Assembly (NCBI GenBank): GCA_964623885.1
Contig: CAZUVM010000197.1
Coordinates: 1 to 60,774 of the forward strand
Length of the DNA: 60,774 nt
Source: CAZUVM01 sp964623885
GTDB taxonomy: Bacteria; Verrucomicrobiota; Verrucomicrobiia; Limisphaerales; UBA8199
Direction of reading: 5' to 3'
Both the position numbers and the translations under genes were made by a program. The notes beneath the pieces were generated by a model. That model had not been told where the DNA came from and did not search any database. It saw nothing but the letters and a program-made list of their open reading frames with translations. Below, piece after piece: positions 35,701-42,376 of the stretch. The stretch's first letter is position 1. Each line of letters begins with the position of its first letter.

Positions 35701-36258
35701 GCGGATGCCACCGGCCTGGTCCAGTTCGTGGATACGGCTTCCTCTCCTGTACGGTTCTATCGCCTGGTCTCGCCTTCGACCGTGCCGACTTTGCCGGTCA
35801 TTGTGCAAGCGCCCGTCAACCGCACTGTCATGGCGGGCAAACCGGCTACGTTCAATGTGCTTGTTTCGGGCGCTTTGCCCTTTAGCTATCAATGGTACAA
35901 CAACTCGACCGCGCTCTTCACGGCAACCAATGCTGCCTTGCAGGTTTTCGTTCCCGCTTCGGGTAGCTATTCCGTGGTTGTTAGCAACAGCTATGGGATG
36001 ATTACCAGCGCGGTGGTCAATCTTACCATTGTCCCCCCGCCACGGCTCGTCGCCCAACTCACCGCCAATAGTTTCCAATTCACCGGGCTTGGCGTCACTG
36101 GCGATACCTATTGGGTGCAAACGGCCAATCGCTTCACGCCGCCAGTAATTTGGGTCACGGTCGCTACGAACATTGTCGGCCCGAACGGCGCTATTCGATT
36201 CACCGATACCAATGCGATTCCTCAACCAAACAGATTCTATCGGCTGCTGTTCCCGTAG
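32758..36258 (+). CDS. Large Ig-like domain surface protein with a tandem duplicated module
   Basis: 1166 aa. After a signal-like segment (AALCLLFWQTASGALF) comes a ~220-residue N-domain of concanavalin/LamG-like character. Next are four Ig-like repeats (each with PxTYQWRxNG and YDVVVxNxxGS), a pair of ~121-residue modules at about 606-727 and 727-848 (both starting CGAxPGFFGGMNL and containing LNDGSGNSYYEINVNP), and two further Ig-like domains ending in FYRL tails. No catalytic motif. It is probably a cell-surface or secreted adhesive/structural protein. The start overlaps apbE by 20 bases, which suggests translational coupling and separates apbE from its usual partner DUF3570. Confidence 0.82.
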   Translation: MLFHRDRQVRCLGLCRYAAALCLLFWQTASGALFMEEGFPYSAGTTLASNPPWAGSSGLGLQIVAGNLSLSGVLPTNPTGNLLQVSSGSPTLNDYRNFANSALTGGTVYLSTLINCTVMPTNRQFVLALAQGGATQSSPPNDPLDFYVVGSSNGTSYRLSITDSGSDPSTASMALAPNTTHVIVLKYDFTAARGSLFIDPPAGALEPAQPNASTSSDDDNRSASNIQRLLFQSSASSGTVLFDTMRIGEQWWDVLLVNAAAIGPANLTNCIGGPVTFTVTAAGTAPFTYQWRTNGFPVPGATTSSYTIVSPGVADTLVGYDVVINDQFGSATSRVATLTLDTVQAGISVQPTNAAVQGSPSNAVFSVTATGDAPLTYQWRVNGNNITGATRRSYTIFTPSLSATNNRYDVVVANPCGSITSSPAVHIMFPPAQVAVSGPQDQAVCAGSAANFSVAITAGTPPYTYQWRSGGNLISGATTNPLVLPNVGPGAASGGYDVVVTDANGSVTSSVANLTVSSILPGIAVAPTNVVLRPTDTQATFAVTATGDPPLTYQWRTNGSAIPGAISSSYTLTNVTLASQSLLFDVVLANPCGSITSAPVQIVFLHQFYPCGASPGFFGGMNLATTNAPGMALYAWSSADLSVPLTNWNLEGPLAEQPLNDGSGNSYYEINVNPLDPLVYYVIGATNTPPYLLPVPVAWIATDTSGNQTFSWANLNISTDALLSFPLNPFYACGAAPGFFGGMNLSTTNAPGASLYAWSSSDLSQSITNWALEGKLAEQPLNDGSGNSYYEINVNPVAAMVYYIIGPTNFGPYASPVPVEWIATDPLGNTTFGITNMLIDANGFLSFPSLPVLVNQPAPQTVTAGKTASFNVLATGAGPLSYTWFFNLGMPVPGATNTMLTLSGVAPTQSGLYSVVVANNSGAVTSAPALLTVLPTPILKLLAISSGFRISSIGLPGDVFWLEVATNLASPISWTRIATNVADATGLVQFVDTASSPVRFYRLVSPSTVPTLPVIVQAPVNRTVMAGKPATFNVLVSGALPFSYQWYNNSTALFTATNAALQVFVPASGSYSVVVSNSYGMITSAVVNLTIVPPPRLVAQLTANSFQFTGLGVTGDTYWVQTANRFTPPVIWVTVATNIVGPNGAIRFTDTNAIPQPNRFYRLLFP

Positions 36259-36295
36259 CCGAAGAGCGGCCAGTAAACTAAACCTGCGCTGGCTC

Positions 36296-37627
36296 ATGAG
36301 CCTGGCTTTGCCGTTCTTGCGAGCCAGCCGCGCGCTTGGCCAGCAGGAAGACACCGTGGGTTATCGGCACGAGTTCTATCAGGAGGACGCCGACCGCATT
36401 CATGTCGATACGGATACCTTTCATTTCGATACCGGCGCGAGTTCGCATGTCCGCGTCACCGGGGAATTTGTCATCGACTCCATCTCCGGTGCTACCCCAA
36501 CCGGGGCGCCTCCCCAGTCGCAGTGGCCGTTTCCAACATACAACACTTTCTACCAGGCGGCTTATACCCCGGCTTACAACGGCCTGTTCAATCAGTTCAT
36601 CAGCGACAACCTCATCAACGTTCAGTTTGGGTATTGGACGCCTCAGCAGCTCACCAACAACGCGACCCAGTACGCTCAGGGCGGCGCGCCAGCCGTCGCT
36701 GCCCAAAATGCCGGCCAAGCCTACACCGCCCTCACCAACAATCCCAATTACCACAACACGTCTGTGCCGCTCACCTATATGCACGACCACCGCGATGCAT
36801 TCTCGCTCGGCGTGCCCGTGGGTTTCGGCCAGCATTTGATTACTCCTTCGTTCTCCTACAGCGAAGAGCACGATTACATCTCGTTTGGCGGAGCTTTGAA
36901 CTATGCCCTTTCGCTGAACAATAAGAACACCACCCTGAGCGTGGGTTGGTCTCATAACTCCGACAGCGTTCGCGACGACAAATTCGTGTGGGAACCGAAA
37001 ACCACCGACGATTTCTTTTTCGGCATCTCGCAGTTGCTCACGCGCAAATCTTACGTCACCGCCAATCTCACGTACGGACACGAAACGGGGTACCTGGCCG
37101 ATCCCTACCGGGGCGTAATGCCTGAGACCGGGTTTCCGCAATATAACCCAAGCGACGCTGCATTGATTCCGGAAGTGCGGCCGCGGGAGCGCGATCGCGG
37201 CGTCGCGTACTTCACCTTTACCCAGTTCGTTGACCCCGCACACGCCAGCATCGACCTCGGCTACCGTTTCTTTCGCGATTCCTGGGATGTCACCGCCCAT
37301 ACGGCCGAAATCGCCTGGCGCCAAAAAATTGGGCGCTACGTCGTGTTATCACCCACCTTCCGCTATTACCACCAAAGCGCCGCTAATTTCTATTACGTGC
37401 TGGTTCCCGACTACAACAACCTTCCGGAGGCCTATTCTTCGGATTATCGGCTCTCGAAGTTCGAATCCTTCGCTTATGGCGTGGAACTCACGTGCCGCGT
37501 GCAGCGGCATTTGTCGGTGGATGCCAGCTACCTGCGCTATGAGATGCAGGGTCTGGACGGCGTCACTTCGCAAAGCGCCTATCCCTCCGCAAACGTTTTC
37601 ACGATTGGACTTAGATTATGGTTCTAA
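36296..37627 (+). CDS. DUF3570 outer-membrane beta-barrel protein
   Basis: 443 aa from ATG 36296, 38 bases after the Ig protein; the frame is open upstream to 36173 but that part overlaps the previous gene. Signal peptide MSLALPFLRASRALGQ. The N-terminal landmark VTGEFVIDSISGATPTGAPP is typical of DUF3570. The rest alternates aromatic/polar strands (FSLGVPVGFGQHLITPSFSYSEEHDYISFGGALNYALSL; SHNSD; ITQLLTR-type segments) and ends in a beta-signal-like VFTIGLRLWF with terminal Phe. It is thus a predicted outer-membrane barrel. In many genomes DUF3570 accompanies ApbE, DUF4266 and a thioredoxin, as here. Confidence 0.85.
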   Translation: MSLALPFLRASRALGQQEDTVGYRHEFYQEDADRIHVDTDTFHFDTGASSHVRVTGEFVIDSISGATPTGAPPQSQWPFPTYNTFYQAAYTPAYNGLFNQFISDNLINVQFGYWTPQQLTNNATQYAQGGAPAVAAQNAGQAYTALTNNPNYHNTSVPLTYMHDHRDAFSLGVPVGFGQHLITPSFSYSEEHDYISFGGALNYALSLNNKNTTLSVGWSHNSDSVRDDKFVWEPKTTDDFFFGISQLLTRKSYVTANLTYGHETGYLADPYRGVMPETGFPQYNPSDAALIPEVRPRERDRGVAYFTFTQFVDPAHASIDLGYRFFRDSWDVTAHTAEIAWRQKIGRYVVLSPTFRYYHQSAANFYYVLVPDYNNLPEAYSSDYRLSKFESFAYGVELTCRVQRHLSVDASYLRYEMQGLDGVTSQSAYPSANVFTIGLRLWF

Positions 37628-37628
37628 A

Positions 37629-37760
37629 AACGTGTTTGGAAAATGCTGCCGGCGCGCGAGCGGTCCCCGCTCGCAGCGGCGAGAATCGTAGTCTGCGCGA
37701 AGACCGCTACCGAGAACCGGTTTCTGTTTCGGCTCAGTGGCAGCATTTTCCGAACACGCT
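37629..37760. mobile_element. MITE-like element with 22-bp terminal inverted repeats
   Basis: 37629-37650 and 37739-37760 are inverted copies differing at two positions (core GGAAAATGCTGCC). The 132-base unit has no coding capacity; inside it GCGAGCGG/CCGCTCGC (37656-37674) is a perfect hairpin. It fills nearly all of the gap between the DUF3570 stop and the thioredoxin start. No matching transposase is in the window. It could be a structured mRNA element instead of a transposable one. Confidence 0.6.
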
Positions 37761-37778
37761 CTAAATCCTCAACATCAC

Positions 37779-38300
37779 ATGAAAACAAAACAAATGTTTC
37801 TACCTGATCATTCGAGCCGGTTGGCCATTGCTCTTTGCGTCCTCGGCGCCTTCGCTTGTGTCGCGCTCGCCGATGTCAAAGTCGGCGACCAATTCCCACC
37901 ACTCTCCACGTTCAAGCTCGAGGGCAAGCTGCCAGACGCGACCAAAGCCAAAGTGGTCTTCGTGGATTTCTGGGCCTCGTGGTGCAACCCGTGCGTCGAA
38001 TCATTCCCGGCGCTCAATGAGCTGAACAAGAAATACGCTGATCGCGGCTTGGTCATCATCGGCGTGAATCTGGATGAATCAAAAGCCGACATGGATCATT
38101 TTCTGAAAGAAAATCCCGCCACATTTGGCGTCGTGCGCGATGCCTCCGAGCAAGTCGTGAAAAAGCTGCACTTGCGCACGTTCCCCAGCTCGTTTGTCCT
38201 CGATTCGGAAGGCAAGGTCCGCTTTCTGCATGCCGGTTTCCACGGCGACAAAACCAAACAAGAATACATTCAGGAGATAGAATCCCTGCTGGGCAAATGA
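37779..38300 (+). CDS. TlpA/ResA-like exported thioredoxin
   Basis: 173 aa from ATG 37779; the frame extends to 37737 only through the MITE-like element. Signal peptide region LAIALCVLGAFACVALA. The redox site is WASWCNPCVESFP, and the cis-Pro lies in LRTFPSSFVLD; the AhpC/TSA-like fold has the TlpA insertion (IGVNLDESKADMDHFLKEN). It probably reduces disulfides in the periplasm with electrons from the DsbD encoded downstream. It stands four bases ahead of the DUF4266 lipoprotein gene, whose cysteine pair is a plausible target. Confidence 0.9.
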   Translation: MKTKQMFLPDHSSRLAIALCVLGAFACVALADVKVGDQFPPLSTFKLEGKLPDATKAKVVFVDFWASWCNPCVESFPALNELNKKYADRGLVIIGVNLDESKADMDHFLKENPATFGVVRDASEQVVKKLHLRTFPSSFVLDSEGKVRFLHAGFHGDKTKQEYIQEIESLLGK

Positions 38301-38304
38301 ATTT

Positions 38305-38526
38305 ATGAAACGCGAATCGCTGATCGTTTTAAATCTATTGGCGCTTGCCACCCTGCTCACCGGATGCGAAAACGTGCAACCCTGGCAGCGCGGGACCCTG
38401 GCTGATTACACCATGCGCGCAGATCGCGACCCGATTGGCGAGGCGCAATCTGACCACATCTTCTTCTCGCGCGAGATGGCATCGGGCGGTGCCGGTGTCG
38501 GCGGCGGCGGGTGCGGTTGCAACTAG
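38305..38526 (+). CDS. DUF4266 lipoprotein with C-terminal Gly-rich CGCN motif
   Basis: 73 aa. Lipobox LLTGC at about 18-22, so the mature form is a ~52-residue lipoprotein. The conserved DUF4266 pattern is complete: VQPWQRGTLADYTMRADRDPIGEAQSDHIFFSREMASGGAGVGGGGCGCN. The protein ends in a Gly run and Cys-Gly-Cys-Asn. It lies between TlpA and DsbD genes and downstream of ApbE and DUF3570. The Cys pair might be a redox, metal or modification site; nothing is proven. It is too small to be an enzyme by itself, so a carrier, ligand or substrate role is more likely. Confidence 0.88.
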   Translation: MKRESLIVLNLLALATLLTGCENVQPWQRGTLADYTMRADRDPIGEAQSDHIFFSREMASGGAGVGGGGCGCN

Positions 38527-38619
38527 GAAACAAATTGAGGTATGATCAAGCCTCAAAACCTCGGTTGCATTGGCTTCGGCCAAGTGTTTCACGGCCGGTC
38601 GGAGCCGCTTGTCGGTATC

Positions 38620-38759
38620 GCAGATTTTCAATCTGCTGTATCGCAGGTTTTTCAACCTGCTGAAGCTCAGAAGCAACCCAGCCCCCTGGAACAAGATGCC
38701 CTACTACCAGCGGTCGCCTGCCGATTACACATCGGCGATACCGCAGATTGCTAATCTGC
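38620..38759. repeat. Two paired-hairpin repeats with GGTATC/GATACC-type linker
   Basis: Four perfect hairpins: GCAGATT/AATCTGC (38620-38636), GCAGGTT/AACCTGC (38643-38660), GCCGAT/ATCGGC (38720-38736) and GCAGATT/AATCTGC (38743-38759). The first pair is joined by TGTATC and the second by GATACC. They end 44 bases before the first usable start codon of dsbD. This is a dispersed palindrome family that I associate with Verrucomicrobial genomes. Confidence 0.75.
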
Positions 38760-38802
38760 GCTACATTTTCGTCTGTACGGCTGTTGGTGCAAAAAACTCG
38801 GC

Positions 38803-40419
38803 TTGGCGGCTGCCACTGCTCTGTTGGCATTCCAGTCGGGCTTGGCGTCGCCAGCGCGCGAGGCGTTCATGGTTTCCGTAACGCCCCTTCCCGCCACCAA
38901 CACGCTGGCCTTACGCGTCGATTTCGATATTGCCCCGGGTTGCGTGCTTTATCCGGAGCGATTGCGCTTCCTCACGGCTGCCGGCGATAAACTCGAGCCG
39001 CACGGTTTGCCCGAGCCATCAATCGAATGGGAAAACGCCACGCACCAGCAGAAAAAAGTCTACGAGCATGGCTTTAGCGCGACGATAAGCGCCGAAACGC
39101 AGGCGCTCAGCCGGCTGGTGGTCAAGTTGCAGGGCTGCACCAATGGCGCTTGCTTCGCTCCCGAAGAACGGGTTTTCGAACGTCAAGCTGCCGGCGGATT
39201 TGTCCGCGTCTCGGACGACAGTGAAGAACCGCCGACCTCTGGCAACGGCGAAGTGGATTGGGCCAACGCTCTCAAGGACGTTCGCGTTGTCGCCCAACAG
39301 ACCGGGTATCTCAAGCCATCTGCCTTTTCCGCATTTCTCGACCGCGCGGCCTCTGGCAAAACCGACGCGCAGGATTCACTCGGCCATTTTGCAAGCCTGG
39401 GGCTGGGCACAACTCTGCTGTTGATTGTGGTTGGCGGCTTTCTCCTGAACTTCACTCCCTGTGTCCTGCCCATGATCCCAATCAACCTCGCGGTCATCGG
39501 GGCGGGTTCGAAAGCGCAGTCGCGGACGGAAGGTTTGAAGAAAGGTGCCATTTACGGCGCCGGCATGGCCTTGGCCTACGGCGTGCTCGGATTGGGAGTT
39601 GTCCTCACCGGAGCCAAGTTTGGCGCGCTGAACTCCTCGTTCTGGTTCAACGTGGTGATTGCTTTGGTATTTGTCTTCATGGGCCTCGGCATGTTCGACC
39701 TGGTCAATATCGATTTATCGCGCTTCCGCTCGCGTACCGCACCCCACAAACCCGCGGCGCCGCGTGGAGGATTGCTGCAGAGTCTCGCTATCTTCGTCAT
39801 GGGCGCCGTGGCCGCGTTGTTAGCTGGAGCGTGTGTGGCGCCGGTAGTCGTTTCGGCGCTGCTCCTGGCCGCCAGCCTTTATTCCAAAGGCATTGTCGCG
39901 GGATTGCTGCTGCCGTTTTTGCTCGGGTTGGGCATGGCCTTGCCCTGGCCCGTTGCCGGTGCCGGTCTGGCCGTCCTACCCAAACCGGGGAACTGGATGA
40001 AACACGTAAAACGCGGCTTCGGCGTCATGATTTTCGTCCTCGCGATCTATTACGGCCATCTCGCCTATGAAATGTCCGGAGTGACTTGGTCGGCTCGCGC
40101 TCGAGCCACTGCCGCGGATTCAAGCGAATCGGCGGCCGCCTCCGCAGCCATCCAGTCAAACCAGGAATTCCTTGCCGCACTGCAGCGCAGCCGGTCGGAA
40201 GGCTTGCCGGTCTTTGTCGATTTTCACGCCAGTTGGTGCAAGAACTGCCTGGCCATGGACGCCACCGTGTTCAACCGGTCGGACATCCAGGCTCAGCTTG
40301 GAAAGTTTATCGTCGTTCGCTATGCGGCCGAACAGCCGGATCGTACGCCGGCGAAGCAATTATTGGATCATTTCGGGGTAATGGGGTTGCCCTCGTACTT
40401 GGTGGTCACCGCTCATTGA
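38803..40419 (+). CDS. dsbD: DsbD-type thiol:disulfide interchange protein
   Basis: 538 aa. Moves electrons from cytoplasmic thioredoxin across the inner membrane. Domains in order: N-terminal periplasmic domain (~20-140, with CTNGACFAPEE), the membrane core with its redox cysteines in FLLNFTPCVLPMIPINL and VAALLAGACVAPVVVSALLL, and a C-terminal thioredoxin domain with HASWCKNCLAMD and cis-Pro GLPSYLVV. The TTG start at 38803 leaves a short signal (AAATALLAFQSGLASP). An in-frame stop lies inside the upstream hairpin and no ATG lies between, so the original start may have been lost or replaced when the hairpin repeats arrived. Likely donor for the TlpA protein upstream. Confidence 0.9.
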   Translation: MAAATALLAFQSGLASPAREAFMVSVTPLPATNTLALRVDFDIAPGCVLYPERLRFLTAAGDKLEPHGLPEPSIEWENATHQQKKVYEHGFSATISAETQALSRLVVKLQGCTNGACFAPEERVFERQAAGGFVRVSDDSEEPPTSGNGEVDWANALKDVRVVAQQTGYLKPSAFSAFLDRAASGKTDAQDSLGHFASLGLGTTLLLIVVGGFLLNFTPCVLPMIPINLAVIGAGSKAQSRTEGLKKGAIYGAGMALAYGVLGLGVVLTGAKFGALNSSFWFNVVIALVFVFMGLGMFDLVNIDLSRFRSRTAPHKPAAPRGGLLQSLAIFVMGAVAALLAGACVAPVVVSALLLAASLYSKGIVAGLLLPFLLGLGMALPWPVAGAGLAVLPKPGNWMKHVKRGFGVMIFVLAIYYGHLAYEMSGVTWSARARATAADSSESAAASAAIQSNQEFLAALQRSRSEGLPVFVDFHASWCKNCLAMDATVFNRSDIQAQLGKFIVVRYAAEQPDRTPAKQLLDHFGVMGLPSYLVVTAH

Positions 40420-40460
40420 CATGCCGAGTTAAAAACTCACCTCCAAAACAACAAATACCT

Positions 40461-42320
40461 ATGAAGAAGTTAATTGTTAGGACGCTGCCGGTTTTGCTTG
40501 CCGGAGCCCTGGAAGTCATGCCGTTGGCCAGGTCGATGCTGCCTACGGTTACTCAGTCCCTGGTGCCCTCCGGCGGCGCCATCATTTTCCGCTGGGCCAT
40601 CGGCGGTTTGGCCATGTTCGGCTATCACGCCATATCCAGCGCGTCGAGCATCGCGATTTCACCGGCCAACGCGACCGTTGGCCAGCCTTATGTCGGCACG
40701 GTCACCTACTCCGGTGGGCATGCCGGCGCCGTTTCGTCCATCTCGTACAACAGCACCTGTCTTACCTCCGCCCAAACACCTTTCGCACCCGGGCTCACTA
40801 TTGCCTACAACGGCGGTAACACAGCGGTAGTGAGCGGCACGCCGACCGGCGCTACAAACTTTAATTTTACTCTGCGAATGTACGATGGGACGGGTTGCAG
40901 TGGCGGCAACTCTGACACCAGATCCACAACCTTAATTGTCGGCGCTGGAGGTGTCGGCGGCGTGGCGCCAAGCTTCAGTGCGGCGCCGCAAAGTATTACG
41001 ACACAGGTGGGCTCGCAGGCACTGCTAAGCGCCGCCGCTTCGGGTAACCCGCCACCGGCGTACTCCTGGAGCCTTGGACCGTCGCCCATCGCAAACGCCA
41101 CCAACTCCTACCTGAACTTCTTTAACGTCCAGCTCACTAACGCAGGAGCGTATATCGTCAAAGCCACCAACTCTTCGGGGACCGCGCAAACCAATTGTGT
41201 GTTGAGCGTCTGCACCACACCCGGCGCAAACCAGTTCGCGCTCAACTACACCAACTATGCTTTGGCCGGCAATGCCGTCGTCTTTGCCGCTTCCATCACC
41301 AATGCCCCCGCTGTCAGCAATGTCTGGAAATGGCAGTTCAATCGCGGCTTAACCGATCCCGCGCCGTTCAACGTTTATGGGACAAACAACCTAAGCCTGA
41401 CGGCTGCGCAGGCTAATGCCGCTCACAGCGGCATGTATTCCGTCATTTTCCTTTGTGTGCTTGGTACCAATGTCATCGTCAACCAGCAGGAGTATTATTC
41501 GTTCTGGGCCTTTGGTTCGAAACCGGCGATCAGCGCTTCGCCACAAAGCACCAATGTAACGGCGGGCAATAATGTCGCCTTGAGCGTCTCCACCACTGTG
41601 CCTACGACGTACTACGGCACCAACCAAACCCTTCACTTCGACTGGTACTTCAACAACACGAATCTTGTATCCAGTCAGGACAGTCCCGGCACCAACCAAA
41701 CCGTCATGCTGACGCTTAATTCGGTCACCGCCGCCAATGCGGGCAGCTACTCGGTGGTGGTCACCGACTTCTGGGGTTCCGCGACGAGCAGTCCTGCAGT
41801 GTTGACCGTGAACACCGGCGGAACCGCCCCAGCCATCGTGACCCAGCCCGCACCTCGAGCCGTGCTCGCCGGCCAAACCGCAACTTTCGCCGTCACCGCC
41901 ACCGGCAGCGCCCCCTTGGGCTATCAATGGCAGACCAACGGATTCAGCCTCCATGACGGCGGCTCTATTTCAGGTTCGACGAGCAATATCCTGTCCATTG
42001 CGAACGTGTCACCCGCAAACGCAGCGAACTATTCCGTTGTCATAACCAATAGCGCTGGTTCAACCAACAGCAGTAGTGCCGCGCTGACCGTCAGCGCTCC
42101 GCCGAGCGTGAGTTTGAAACCCGGTCCCGGAGGCGCGCTCGTGCTCAATGGCAGCACCATTCCCGGACTCAATTATGTGGTGCAGGGCGCTTCGAACCTG
42201 AATTCGCCGATTATCTGGTCGCCGTTGGCCACCAACTCCGCTGCCGGCGACGGTTCGCTGGCCTATACTAATAACCCGGTAGGCCCGTCACAATTCCTGC
42301 GCATCTGGTTTCCTTATTGA
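40461..42320 (+). CDS. Second Ig-like domain surface protein
   Basis: 619 aa from ATG 40461; the longer open frame over dsbD is a shadow. A hydrophobic N-terminus (VRTLPVLLAGALEVMPLA) is followed by a putative Ig (YVGTVTYSGG...GTPTGATNFNFTLRMYD) of the kind seen in cadherin-like He_PIG domains. Three or more Ig-like domains follow, with SVVVTDFWGSATSSPAVLTV and PLGYQWQTNGFSLHDG, and then a C-terminal beta domain (GLNYVVQGASNLNSPIIWSPLATN...QFLRIWFPY) like the one in the first Ig protein. No catalytic residues. It begins 41 bases after dsbD, so it may belong to the same transcript. Confidence 0.78.
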   Translation: MKKLIVRTLPVLLAGALEVMPLARSMLPTVTQSLVPSGGAIIFRWAIGGLAMFGYHAISSASSIAISPANATVGQPYVGTVTYSGGHAGAVSSISYNSTCLTSAQTPFAPGLTIAYNGGNTAVVSGTPTGATNFNFTLRMYDGTGCSGGNSDTRSTTLIVGAGGVGGVAPSFSAAPQSITTQVGSQALLSAAASGNPPPAYSWSLGPSPIANATNSYLNFFNVQLTNAGAYIVKATNSSGTAQTNCVLSVCTTPGANQFALNYTNYALAGNAVVFAASITNAPAVSNVWKWQFNRGLTDPAPFNVYGTNNLSLTAAQANAAHSGMYSVIFLCVLGTNVIVNQQEYYSFWAFGSKPAISASPQSTNVTAGNNVALSVSTTVPTTYYGTNQTLHFDWYFNNTNLVSSQDSPGTNQTVMLTLNSVTAANAGSYSVVVTDFWGSATSSPAVLTVNTGGTAPAIVTQPAPRAVLAGQTATFAVTATGSAPLGYQWQTNGFSLHDGGSISGSTSNILSIANVSPANAANYSVVITNSAGSTNSSSAALTVSAPPSVSLKPGPGGALVLNGSTIPGLNYVVQGASNLNSPIIWSPLATNSAAGDGSLAYTNNPVGPSQFLRIWFPY

Positions 42321-42376
42321 AGGCAAACGGAAACGCCAGCATTGTGCAGCTTCAGTAGCATTGCCAGAATCCTCGG

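Noticed and set aside
36278..37324. Open frame of 348 codons antisense to the DUF3570 gene
   Set aside because: Shadow frame; the plus-strand barrel protein has the family features and the antisense product has none.
40086..40460. Extended N-terminus of the second Ig protein over dsbD
   Set aside because: It is a frame shadow of the DsbD thioredoxin domain; a signal-like N-terminus starts at ATG 40461.
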